From positions 310,001 through 374,000 of the forward strand of contig QFXE01000021.1 of NCBI GenBank assembly GCA_003349915.1: a stretch of DNA of 64,000 bases, written 5' to 3'. Both the position numbers and the translations under genes were made by a program. A model generated the notes under the pieces. The model did no database searches. It was given only the letters and a program-made list of their open reading frames with translations, and had not been told where the DNA came from. Shown piece by piece: positions 36,071-44,197 of this stretch. How positions within the stretch are numbered: the stretch's first letter is position 1; each line of letters begins with the position of its first letter. The stretch comes from an endosymbiont of Escarpia spicata. GTDB lineage: Bacteria; Pseudomonadota; Gammaproteobacteria; Chromatiales; Chromatiaceae.

Positions 36071-36160
36071 TTGTCATTTCCAACATAGCGATCACTCTTG
36101 CGCTTCCACTCATTGACCAATCTGTAGCCTGAGATCTCTCCCTGCGGTCGAGATGACAAT
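36071..36160. repeat. Dispersed 90-bp repeat, copy 1
   Basis: Ends TTGTCATTTC and GAGATGACAA are near-perfect mirrors, and inner GAGATCTCTCCCT and CGGTCGAGATGAC occur in the same places in a second copy (42181-42270) of identical length. This is the widespread TTGTCATTTCGAG type of palindromic intergenic repeat. It occupies the gap before the TRAP permease genes. Confidence 0.75.
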
Positions 36161-36178
36161 GAGACAATTTTGTAACCT

Positions 36179-36718
36179 ATGAACGAACAACTGGCGCGAC
36201 TGGCCGCTGCTATCGAAAACATCAACGACTGGCTGGGAAGACAGGTCTCCTGGCTCAGCCTGTTGATGGTATTGGTCACTTTCGCCATTGTCGTCCTGCG
36301 CTACGCCTTTGATTTGGGTTGGATCTGGTTGCAGGAATCTGTGACCTACATGCATGCCACCCTGTTTCTTGTGGGCGCCGCCTATACCTTGAAACATCAG
36401 GGCCACGTACGGGTCGACATCTTCTATCGCCGCTTCTCTCCACGCACCCGTGCCTGGGTAGACCTGTTCGGCAGCCTGCTCCTGTTGCTGCCGGTCTGTT
36501 TCATGATCTTCCATCTGAGCGAGGGTTATGTCGTACAATCCTGGGAGTTGTGGGAAGGTTCCCGCGAGGCGGGTGGTCTCGATGGCGTATTCCTGCTCAA
36601 AAGCCTGATTCTGCTCATGGCCGTGACGCTCGCTCTGCAGGGGTTGGCCCAGGCCATCCACTGTTACCTCGGACTGAATGGCCATCAGACACTGAGCAGG
36701 GACCAGAGGCAATCATGA
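36179..36718 (+). CDS. TRAP transporter small permease (DctQ-type)
   Basis: 179 residues with four predicted membrane helices, the first around LMVLVTFAIVVLRYAFDLGWIW, and the family helix pair typical of DctQ (TYMHATLFLVGAAYTLKHQGHVRVDIFYRRFSPRTRAWVDLF). It forms the small membrane subunit of a tripartite ATP-independent periplasmic transporter. Its stop overlaps the large permease start (ATGA). The substrate-binding DctP gene, usually adjacent, is not seen nearby. Confidence 0.9.
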   Translation: MNEQLARLAAAIENINDWLGRQVSWLSLLMVLVTFAIVVLRYAFDLGWIWLQESVTYMHATLFLVGAAYTLKHQGHVRVDIFYRRFSPRTRAWVDLFGSLLLLLPVCFMIFHLSEGYVVQSWELWEGSREAGGLDGVFLLKSLILLMAVTLALQGLAQAIHCYLGLNGHQTLSRDQRQS

Positions 36719-38100
36719 GCGTCGAATTTCTCCCTCTCCTGCTATTCCTCGCGGTCTGCCTGGTACTGCTGCTGGGTTATCCCGTGGCCTTCTCCCTGGG
36801 GGGCACTGCGCTCGCCTTTGCCTGGTTCGGCACTTTAACCGGTCACTTCGACGATGCCTTTCTGTCGGCCCTGCCCAACAGGCTCTACGGCATCATGACC
36901 AACGAAACCCTGATCGCCGTACCCTTGTTCATCTTCATGGGGGTGATGCTGGAACGCTCCCGCGTGGCGGAGAACCTGCTCGACACCATGGCGTCCCTGT
37001 TCGGACCCTTACGAGGCGGATTGGGCATATCTGTCACCCTGGTGGGTATGCTGCTGGCCGCCAGCACCGGCATCGTCGGCGCCACAGTGGTAACCATGGG
37101 ACTGCTCTCCCTGCCCACCATGCTGAAGCGCAACTACGACCCTGGGGTCTCCACCGGCATTATCTGCGCCGCAGGCACATTGGGACAGATCATTCCCCCC
37201 TCCATCGTCCTGGTTCTGCTCGGAGATGTACTCTCTTCCGCCTATCAACAGGCACAGCTGGATATGAGCATCTTCTCACCGGACACGGTCTCTGTCGGGG
37301 ATCTGTTTCTCGGCGCATTGATCCCCGGTCTGATGCTCGTTGCACTCTATCTCATCTACCTTGGAGCTGTGGCTCTATTCAGACCCGACGCGGTACCTGC
37401 GATCCCTGAGGCAGAGCGGGAGCGGGATCTGCGAACCCTCTTGGTCCGAGTTCTGAAGGTGCTGGTACCACCGCTATTGTTGATCGTTGCGGTACTGGGT
37501 TCGATTCTCGGCGGACTGGCGACCCCCACCGAGGCCGCCTCCGTCGGCGCCGTGGGCGCCATGCTCCTTGCCTTCAGCCAGAAACAACTCAACCTGACCA
37601 CCCTCAAGGCGGTCATGACCGGCACCACCAGGGTCACCAGCATGGTGTTCCTGATCTTCATCGGCGCTTCGCTATTTTCGCTGGTGTTCCGGGGTTTCGG
37701 CGGCGATGAGGTGGTCACCGATCTGCTGACAGGACTGCCCGGCGGCGTCTTCGGCGCAATGCTGGTGGTAATGCTGGTAATGTTTCTGCTCAGCTTCATC
37801 CTGGACTTTATCGAGATCACTTTCGTGGTGGTCCCGATCGTCGGCCCCATCCTGCTGACCATGGGTCTCGACCCGGTCTGGCTGGGGGTGATGATCGCCA
37901 TCAATCTGCAGACCTCCTTTCTCACCCCACCCTTCGGTTTCGCCCTCTTCTACCTCCGTGGCGTTGCTCCGCCGGAAATCACCACCGGGGCTATCTATCG
38001 CGGCGTCGCACCTTTCATCCTGATTCAATTGCTGATGCTGGGACTGCTCTCTCTCTGGCCACAGATGGCGACTTGGTTGCCCGGCATCGTCTATCAATAA
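36715..38100 (+). CDS. TRAP transporter large permease (DctM-type)
   Basis: 461 residues, about twelve helices, starting at the overlapping ATG 36715. Family motifs are visible: LLGYPVAFSLGGTALAF, LIAVPLFIFMGVMLERS, STGIVGATVVTMGLLSLPTM, CAAGTLGQIIPPSIVLVLLGD, GATPTEAASVGA-like (LATPTEAASVGAVGAML) and LGVMIAINLQTSFLTPPFGFALFYLRGV. It makes the Na+ or H+ coupled transport channel with the small subunit. No substrate can be assigned without a binding protein. Confidence 0.93.
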   Translation: MSVEFLPLLLFLAVCLVLLLGYPVAFSLGGTALAFAWFGTLTGHFDDAFLSALPNRLYGIMTNETLIAVPLFIFMGVMLERSRVAENLLDTMASLFGPLRGGLGISVTLVGMLLAASTGIVGATVVTMGLLSLPTMLKRNYDPGVSTGIICAAGTLGQIIPPSIVLVLLGDVLSSAYQQAQLDMSIFSPDTVSVGDLFLGALIPGLMLVALYLIYLGAVALFRPDAVPAIPEAERERDLRTLLVRVLKVLVPPLLLIVAVLGSILGGLATPTEAASVGAVGAMLLAFSQKQLNLTTLKAVMTGTTRVTSMVFLIFIGASLFSLVFRGFGGDEVVTDLLTGLPGGVFGAMLVVMLVMFLLSFILDFIEITFVVVPIVGPILLTMGLDPVWLGVMIAINLQTSFLTPPFGFALFYLRGVAPPEITTGAIYRGVAPFILIQLLMLGLLSLWPQMATWLPGIVYQ

Positions 38101-38234
38101 GGCGTCCTTTTCCTGAAGCATCAGGCCGGATCTATCTGCAACACCTGCCCGACACAGCCATAAGGGTCATCACAGTAAAGACGATGGGATGCACTAAGGC
38201 TGCAAAGAATAGCGGCCGCCGAAAAAGAACTTTC

Positions 38235-38270
38235 AACAAAAAAGCCCGCGGAAACGCGGGCTTTTTTGTT
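38235..38270. terminator. Bidirectional Rho-independent terminator
   Basis: AAAAAAGCCCGCG (38238-38250) pairs with CGCGGGCTTTTTT (38255-38267) around GAAA, and the flanking AAC/GTT extend the stem. A-tract on one side and T-tract on the other let it end both the TRAP operon (plus) and the PilZ-terminated operon (minus). Confidence 0.9.
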
Positions 38271-38332
38271 GCTGTTTTTTTACTTCAGATGTCTGTAGGG
38301 CGAGCGGGAACCTCTAGCCGATCTGCCTCGCA

Positions 38333-38671
38333 TTAACTCAGCATCACTCTGCCCGCCATCGGTGAAATGGGACGCGGCAACGGTGCGGTGACGACCTTGA
38401 ACAGGCGGTGTTCCGGATTTCTAAACATCACTCCCATCCCCGTTGGATTGGAGTGTATGACTACTGCAGGCACACGCCAATTTTCACCCTCCAGCGTAAA
38501 CGTCAGATCAAGTTCGGCGCCGATCCCTACGGGTGCCGTCTCAATCTCCATATGCACCCCTTCAGGTGAGATATTTCTGATCAGGGCTGGAACGCAACCC
38601 CCTGTTTTGTATCGCAGCTCAACCTGAAAAGCAGCCACATGCCTCTCAGCCACCCTTGTCTTTTTTTGCAT
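38333..38671 (-). CDS. PilZ-domain protein
   Basis: 112 residues. Visible features fitting a PilZ domain are an N-terminal RVAERHVAAF-like basic segment (the RxxxR c-di-GMP loop is only partly matched), the strand ALIRNISPEGVHMEIETA (the D/N-x-S-x-x-G core of PilZ) and GMGVMFRNPE. It is the last gene of the operon starting at the Ser/Thr kinase. Whether it still binds c-di-GMP is not certain because the N-terminal arginine pattern is incomplete. Confidence 0.75.
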   Translation of the reverse strand: MQKKTRVAERHVAAFQVELRYKTGGCVPALIRNISPEGVHMEIETAPVGIGAELDLTFTLEGENWRVPAVVIHSNPTGMGVMFRNPEHRLFKVVTAPLPRPISPMAGRVMLS

Positions 38672-38748
38672 ATTGATATCCTTTCTGCGAAAACCCCCCG
38701 CTCGTTCCAGGGTTATCGGCGTTCCAACCGATTTCTTTAGAAAACTTT

Positions 38749-39357
38749 CTATTCAGTCAGGGCTGCAAGCAACTTCTGCAACGCCTGGCCACGATGACTG
38801 AGGCTATTCTTCACCTCTGCCGGAAGCTCTGCTGAGGTACAATTGTGAGTGGGGACATAGAAGACCGGGTCGTAGCCGAAGCCATTGTCGCCCCTGGCCT
38901 CAAAGAGCACCCGGCCCTCCCAGGTTCCCTGACAGATGATCGGGGTGGGATCCTTTGCATGGCGCATATAGACCAGAAGGCACTGGAAACGGGCGGTACG
39001 GGCCTCCTCCGGTACATCCTTCAGGCTCTCCAGCAACTTCTCCAGATTTGCCTGGTCCGATGCACCCTCCCCCGCAAAACGGGCGGAGTAGATGCCTGGC
39101 GCACCCTTGAGTGCATCGACTTCGATACCCGAGTCATCAGCAACGGCTGGCAGGCCGCTCAGGCTCGATGCATGCCTGGCCTTTTTGATCGCATTTTCGA
39201 CGAAGCTGAGACCGTCCTCCACCGCATCAGGGATATCGAAGTCGCGCTGCGGCACCACCTCGATCTGCCCGGTGGCAAGCAGTTGGTTGATCTCGCGCAC
39301 TTTGCCGGCATTATTACTGGCAAGAACGATTCTCTCTCCGGTGTGACGGCTGGTCAT
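38749..39357 (-). CDS. rdgB: XTP/dITP diphosphatase (RdgB/HAM1)
   Basis: 202 residues from the ATG at 39357, preceded by AGGAAAG; a longer in-frame start is not supported. Family motifs are present: IVLASNNAGKVREINQLL, VENAIKKARHASSLSGLPAVADDSGIEVDALKGAPGIYSARFAG, QCLLVYMRHAKDPTP, GFGYDPVF and SHRGQALQKL. The enzyme hydrolyses XTP and dITP to the monophosphates and prevents mutagenic incorporation. Downstream of rph, as in many gammaproteobacteria. Confidence 0.95.
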   Translation of the reverse strand: MTSRHTGERIVLASNNAGKVREINQLLATGQIEVVPQRDFDIPDAVEDGLSFVENAIKKARHASSLSGLPAVADDSGIEVDALKGAPGIYSARFAGEGASDQANLEKLLESLKDVPEEARTARFQCLLVYMRHAKDPTPIICQGTWEGRVLFEARGDNGFGYDPVFYVPTHNCTSAELPAEVKNSLSHRGQALQKLLAALTE

Positions 39358-39477
39358 GCTCTCTTTCCTGAAATTGAGTTGTGGAATGGTGCCCCACCGC
39401 GACTTACCAGTCAGCGGAGTCATCGCGGCGGGAAATCAGACCCAAGAATTTGGATATATTCGCTGGAACTGCGGAGT

Positions 39478-40194
39478 TTAGCCGCTCAAAGCGGCCTGCT
39501 GGATCTCAAGCAGTTGCCGGATACCCTGATCCGCAAGATCAAGCATGGCATTAAGTTCATCGCGACTGTAGGCATCGCCTTCGGCGGTCCCCTGTACCTC
39601 GATAAAACCGCCCTTGTCGTTCATCACCACATTCATGTCGGTCTCGGCATTGGAATCCTCTGCATAGTCCAGATCCAATACCGGAGTGCCCTGGAAGACA
39701 CCCACTGAGACAGAGGCAATCATATTCACCAGTGGATTTCTCTCCAGCAGATCCTGCTCACGAAGATGGGAGATAGCGTCCACCAACGCAACGCAGGCTC
39801 CAGTAATGGAGGCAGTCCGAGTACCTCCATCCGCCTGAATCACATCACAATCGATGGCAATCATGCGCTCCCCCAGCGCCTCAAGATCTACTGCCGCCCG
39901 CAGGGAGCGACCGATAAGCCGCTGAATCTCCAGTGTGCGCCCACCCTGTTTTCCCCTGGCGGCTTCACGCCCCATGCGGTCAGTGGTGGAACGGGGTAGC
40001 ATGCCGTATTCGGCAGTCACCCAACCCCGGCCCTTGCCCTTCAGGAAACGCGGCACTCGCGCCTCCACCGAAGCGGTACAGATGACCTTGGTGTCGCCAA
40101 ACTCCACCAGCACGGAGCCCTCCGCATGCTTTGTGTAACTGCGGGTAATCTTGACAGCCCGCAGATCGGTGGGCTGACGTCCGGAAGGTCTCAT
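39478..40194 (-). CDS. rph: Ribonuclease PH
   Basis: 238 residues with the RNase PH core: [20 protein letters not shown] at the start, [32 protein letters not shown] (RNA- and phosphate-binding loop), [36 protein letters not shown] and [19 protein letters not shown]. It removes nucleotides from tRNA 3' ends by phosphorolysis and acts as a hexamer. Eight bases separate it from the PP2C gene upstream, so the whole block is likely one transcript. Confidence 0.95.
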   Translation of the reverse strand: MRPSGRQPTDLRAVKITRSYTKHAEGSVLVEFGDTKVICTASVEARVPRFLKGKGRGWVTAEYGMLPRSTTDRMGREAARGKQGGRTLEIQRLIGRSLRAAVDLEALGERMIAIDCDVIQADGGTRTASITGACVALVDAISHLREQDLLERNPLVNMIASVSVGVFQGTPVLDLDYAEDSNAETDMNVVMNDKGGFIEVQGTAEGDAYSRDELNAMLDLADQGIRQLLEIQQAALSG

Positions 40195-40202
40195 TGGATG
40201 GG

Positions 40203-41102
40203 TTACTCCTTTGATTTTAGGTCATGATGAATATCGACAACGTCGCGCAACTCTTCGATAGCTTGTTTTATCTCATGCTCGTTACGTGGCAGACGCGCTG
40301 TGCCGGCGGCATTATCCACTAAAGTCATACCCAAGTCAGTGGGTCGAAGATCGATACTGTCACGCCGCCAGCGTACAGCCACTGCAGTGACATTATCACT
40401 CTCCGGCATGCCATTAGTCTCTGCCAGTGATGAGAGCTGGTTGACGGCTGACTGCAATACCTGGTCAGCACGAAAAAACGCATCCACCATTGGACGCGCC
40501 GGCAATTTTCCCCAAAAACCATCTGAGCAGAGCAGCACGACATCCCCCTCTTCCAACCGATGCGGCTCCCCAAGTTCCGCCACAGGACGGTTGGAGATAC
40601 CACCAAGACACCGGGTCACGTAGTTGCGAAACCGGTGGGTATGGACCTGCGCGGCGGAGATGATGCCCTGCTGCCGCAACTGCTCCACATAGGAGTGATC
40701 CTCGGTACGGGAGAGGATGACGTTGTCGCGCATAATGTAGAGCCGGCTGTCGCCGACATGGGCCCAGAAGGCCTGCCCTTCCTGGATCAAACAGAGCACT
40801 GCAGTGGTGCGTGGTTCGATATGAGGTTCCTGCTCACGACCGTAGTCGAGGATGCGACGATGCGCCATCTCCATCAATCCGCTGAGAAAAACCCGTGGTC
40901 CAGTGATGGGCTTGCGGCTGGTGAGGAAAGCTCTGCGGCAGGTGTCCATGAGGATCTGTGCCGCCATTTCGCCACGCGGGTGACCGCCCATACCGTCTGC
41001 CAGAGCCACCAGCATGGCATCCGGTGCCTCCAGAATCAGGCAACGGTCCTGATTCATCCGGCGATTCCCAAGCAGGGTGCAGTAAGCGGTTTCATACTTC
41101 AT
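40203..41102 (-). CDS. PP2C-type Ser/Thr protein phosphatase
   Basis: 299 residues. The N terminus has [13 protein letters not shown] and [23 protein letters not shown] (metal ligands D and G), followed by [29 protein letters not shown] and [12 protein letters not shown] near residue 240, which are the ordered PP2C motifs. It overlaps the kinase gene by four bases (ATGA), so the two are translated together and probably counteract each other on common targets. C-terminal tail of about 50 residues is not part of the catalytic core. Confidence 0.93.
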   Translation of the reverse strand: MKYETAYCTLLGNRRMNQDRCLILEAPDAMLVALADGMGGHPRGEMAAQILMDTCRRAFLTSRKPITGPRVFLSGLMEMAHRRILDYGREQEPHIEPRTTAVLCLIQEGQAFWAHVGDSRLYIMRDNVILSRTEDHSYVEQLRQQGIISAAQVHTHRFRNYVTRCLGGISNRPVAELGEPHRLEEGDVVLLCSDGFWGKLPARPMVDAFFRADQVLQSAVNQLSSLAETNGMPESDNVTAVAVRWRRDSIDLRPTDLGMTLVDNAAGTARLPRNEHEIKQAIEELRDVVDIHHDLKSKE

Positions 41103-42055
41103 GTAGAGAGACTCCCGCCTTTAAAGAACGAATGTCGCGACTGATCACTACCAGTATCATCGCGGCCCTCTTTCAGTTTTGATTTGCTCTGCAGCGCAGT
41201 CAGCAACTCTCCGGCATTTTGCGGCCGCTCAGTCTGGTTTACCTCCATCACCCAATCAATCGCCTCCAGCAGGTAAGCGGGATAACGGCGGCGATAGACC
41301 CGGGTTGCCGGCTTCAGCTTGTCATCTGCATGACGTTCGATGGCAGAGGGTGGCGACTTGCCGTCCAAACAGGCCCGCATGCTTGCACCGATGGCATAGA
41401 CATCACTCCAGGGTCCGACATCACCTGACTGGTAATACTGCTCCACCGGGGAAAACCCGCTGGTGACCACTCGTCCACTGCGACCGCCGCCACTCTCTTC
41501 CACCTGATAAACCGCGCCGAAATCGAGCAACAGCGGGTTGCCGCCAGTACGCAGATGGATATTGCTGGGTTTGATATCGAGATGCAGCAGATTTCTGGAA
41601 TGGATTAGATCAAGGGCATCCAGGATGGGAGGGAATACCGTCAACATAAAACGGGTACTCAGACCACCGCTGCGTTTTTTTATATAACTCGCGAGGTTCT
41701 TGCCACGCTCGTGATCCATCACCAGATAGCCGGTATCGTTAGCCAGGAAAAAGCCCCTTACCTGCACGATGTTCGGATGCCTCAGGGAAGCAAGCACCTT
41801 GGCTTCCTGGTAGAAAAGTCGACGACTGCGGCTAAGATTATCGATCTGTATCGGGTCGATGACCTCGACCTGAAGACCTTCACCTCGTTTGGCCAGTTTC
41901 TTTGGCAGAAACTCTTTGATGATCACCTCGTCCTGGGTATCCTCATCTTCCGCCAGGTAAATCAGGCTGAAGCCGCCGCTCGCGACCAGTTTCATGATCA
42001 CGTAACAGTCGAGAACGGTGCCTGAAGGCAAACTGTCGCGGGCTTTTTCCATCAA
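41099..42055 (-). CDS. Eukaryotic-type Ser/Thr protein kinase
   Basis: 318 residues. ATP-binding glycine-rich loop LVASGGFSLIYLAE, catalytic Lys47 (VIIKEF), the catalytic loop HLDIKPSNI (residues 158-166; L replaces the R of HRD), DFG at 178-180 and SGFSPVEQY as the P+1 region. No membrane helix and no sensor domain is evident. It heads an operon with a PP2C phosphatase, rph, rdgB and a PilZ gene. Target proteins are unknown; kinase-phosphatase pairs of this type often regulate envelope or secretion processes. Confidence 0.92.
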   Translation of the reverse strand: MMEKARDSLPSGTVLDCYVIMKLVASGGFSLIYLAEDEDTQDEVIIKEFLPKKLAKRGEGLQVEVIDPIQIDNLSRSRRLFYQEAKVLASLRHPNIVQVRGFFLANDTGYLVMDHERGKNLASYIKKRSGGLSTRFMLTVFPPILDALDLIHSRNLLHLDIKPSNIHLRTGGNPLLLDFGAVYQVEESGGGRSGRVVTSGFSPVEQYYQSGDVGPWSDVYAIGASMRACLDGKSPPSAIERHADDKLKPATRVYRRRYPAYLLEAIDWVMEVNQTERPQNAGELLTALQSKSKLKEGRDDTGSDQSRHSFFKGGSLST

Positions 42056-42159
42056 TTGAATTTATTTTCGGGCGTATGCTTTCTTATTATAAGACCGGTT
42101 TCAGAAAATAGTGGCTCCAACATCCCGGCGAATCGCATTATGATACACACTTCACGAAA

Positions 42160-42314
42160 CCCTGAGGAATCTCTGATTAATTGTCATTTCGAGCACAGCG
42201 AGAAATCTCAATCCACATAACCTATTGACAGCAATGTAGTTTGAGATCTCTCCCTATGGTCGAGATGACCGTAACCCAATTATTCAGGAGTTCCTAAAAC
42301 AGATTCCTCAGGGT
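42160..42314. repeat. MITE-like element (155 bp) enclosing dispersed 90-bp repeat copy 2
   Basis: Outer arms CCCTGAGGAATCT (42160-42172) and AGATTCCTCAGGG (42302-42314) are perfect 13-bp mirrors. The inner sequence 42181-42270 is the second copy of the 90-bp repeat at 36071. The partial ends GGAATCTCTGATTAATTG (42166-42183) and its weaker mirror (42277-42294) resemble the arms of the element at 43285, so the same element family flanks yicC on both sides. No transposase. Confidence 0.7.
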
Positions 42315-42349
42315 CAATAAAATGGCCCACCAACCTTCAGGTTAGACAG

Positions 42350-43216
42350 ATGATCAGCAGTATGACCGCTTTTGCGCGGGAAGAGTACCGGGGAAAACTC
42401 GGCGTAATGAGTTGGGAGATCCGCTCTATCAACCACCGCTACCTTGAGGCCTTCGTAAGACTGCCCGAGGAGTTGCGAGTCCTGGAGACAAAAGTACGCG
42501 AGCGACTCAGTGCGAGGCTGGGGCGTGGCAAGCTGGACTGCTCGTTGAAATTCAAACCGGGAAAAGATGCGGAGGCCGGGCTGACTGTCAACCAGCGCAT
42601 GGTTGAGCAACTGATAACCGCCGATGCAGAGGTTGCGGGTATCTTACACATGGACTCTTTCGTAAAACCCATGGACCTGCTGCGCTGGCCCGGTGTCCTT
42701 GAAGAACAGGAACGGGATTTCACGCCGGTAAAAAAGCAGGCAATGGAGCTGCTGGACGTCACCCTCGAAGGTCTGTTGGAAAATCGCCAGCGCGAAGGCC
42801 AGCGTCTCGGTGAGATCATCCGGCAGCGCCGACAGGCGATGCAGACGCAGGTGGATCAAGTCCGCAAACTGATGCCGGAGGTACTGGAGAAGGTCAAGGA
42901 GCGCATCCGCACGCGCCTGCTGGAGGTCATGGATGAGCTGGACGAAAGCCGGCTGGAGCAGGAGATGGCCCTGCTCGCCCAACGGCTGGATGTGGATGAG
43001 GAGATGGACCGTCTCGACACGCATCTTGCAGAGGTTGAGCGTGTGCTCTCCGCTGATGAACCCGTCGGACGGCGTCTCGACTTCCTGATGCAGGAGTTGA
43101 ACCGGGAGGCCAATACCCTGACCTCCAAGTCCAACGATGTGAAAATCACCCGCATCGCGGTGGAGATGAAGGTCCTCATCGAACAGATGCGGGAACAGAT
43201 CCAAAATATAGAATAA
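42350..43216 (+). CDS. yicC: YicC family endoribonuclease
   Basis: 288 residues beginning MISSMTAFARE, the family start. The features are SWEIRSINHRYLEAFVRLPEELR in the N-terminal third and the C-terminal DIDEEIxRL-type stretch (here VDEEMDRLDTHLAEVERVL, RRLDFLMQELNREANTLTSKS). YicC is a stress-related endoribonuclease. In most gammaproteobacteria it is close to gmk and rph; here rph is on the other side of the divergent operon and gmk is about 19 kb away, because other genes and the giant-protein operon lie between. Confidence 0.95.
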   Translation: MISSMTAFAREEYRGKLGVMSWEIRSINHRYLEAFVRLPEELRVLETKVRERLSARLGRGKLDCSLKFKPGKDAEAGLTVNQRMVEQLITADAEVAGILHMDSFVKPMDLLRWPGVLEEQERDFTPVKKQAMELLDVTLEGLLENRQREGQRLGEIIRQRRQAMQTQVDQVRKLMPEVLEKVKERIRTRLLEVMDELDESRLEQEMALLAQRLDVDEEMDRLDTHLAEVERVLSADEPVGRRLDFLMQELNREANTLTSKSNDVKITRIAVEMKVLIEQMREQIQNIE

Positions 43217-43284
43217 TGTCTCGATGTTCTCACATCAGCAACAGGGTATTGGAACAGAGAGAGTGACGCTGAAACCTGCTCTAA

Positions 43285-43351
43285 GGAGCCTCTGAACAAG
43301 TCATGGACCTACAGCTTGCGGCTGAACGGCCCAGACTTATTCAGAGGCTCC
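43285..43351. repeat. MITE-like inverted repeat, 67 bp
   Basis: Arms GGAGCCTCTGAACAAGTC (43285-43302) and GACTTATTCAGAGGCTCC (43334-43351) mirror each other with one mismatch. The arms look like terminal repeats of IS5-type elements, but no transposase is present. It is related to the ends of the element at 42160. Confidence 0.7.
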
Positions 43352-43450
43352 CTAAGACACCGTGAGAAGGAAACCCCCCACCTTTATTTCATTACAAATA
43401 CAATGGTTAATCACTATACTGTCTGCGAGCTTCCGCTGCATGGATAACGC

Positions 43451-44197
43451 ATGAAAATCGACTATAACAGTCCCGTCGCTGCGACCCGTGAGATCTATTG
43501 GGTTGGTTTTTACGATGAAGCGGCCCAGTTGCACTGCAACCCCTATCTGATCATCGATGAAGAGGACATCATCTTTATCGACCCCGGTTCCATCCCCCAC
43601 TTTCCGGTGGTGATGCGCAAGGTGATGGAGCTGGTCAATCCGGAGGATATCACCTACATAATCGCCCAACATCAGGATCCGGATGTCTGCGGAAACCTGG
43701 CTGTGGTGGAAGATGTCATCAACCGTAACGATCTGAAGATCGTCGGCCATAACAACAGCCTTCGTCTGATACGTCACCTGGGTTTACGTTCTGAGCTCTA
43801 CCCGGTGGATGAGCATGACTACGCGCTGACCCTGAAGAGCGGGCGCCGACTGGAGTTTCTCTTCACCCCCTACCTCCACTCACCCGGCGCCATCGTCACC
43901 TACGACACCAAAACCCGCAGTCTTTTTACCAGCGATATCTTTGCTGCCATCTCCCAGGATTGGTCGCTGTTTGCCGAAGGTGACTTTCTTTCGCCAATGG
44001 TTCCATTCCACCAGAACTATATGCCGAGCAACCAGATTCTCAAACACTGCATGGAGCGATTTGAAAAGATGGATCTGGACCGAATCCTGCCGCAACACGG
44101 CTCCATCCTTGAAGGCCGTGACATCCAACGGGCTATCGATCATCTCAAGGCTCTGCCCTGTGGCATCGATCTGATTGATACCGGTCCCGACCAATGA
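43451..44197 (+). CDS. Di-iron oxygen-binding (ODP-type) metallo-beta-lactamase fold protein
   Basis: 248 residues. The ODP/flavodiiron-like metal ligands are in place: H74-Q-D76-P-D78 (the HxExDH-type motif), H143 in YLHSPG, D162 in FTSDIF and H216 in PQHGS. Such proteins bind oxygen reversibly at a di-iron site, and in other bacteria are fused to or coupled with GGDEF or chemotaxis modules. Four bases of overlap (ATGA) with the following GGDEF-EAL gene suggest that this protein feeds an oxygen signal into it. No flavodoxin domain. Confidence 0.85.
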   Translation: MKIDYNSPVAATREIYWVGFYDEAAQLHCNPYLIIDEEDIIFIDPGSIPHFPVVMRKVMELVNPEDITYIIAQHQDPDVCGNLAVVEDVINRNDLKIVGHNNSLRLIRHLGLRSELYPVDEHDYALTLKSGRRLEFLFTPYLHSPGAIVTYDTKTRSLFTSDIFAAISQDWSLFAEGDFLSPMVPFHQNYMPSNQILKHCMERFEKMDLDRILPQHGSILEGRDIQRAIDHLKALPCGIDLIDTGPDQ

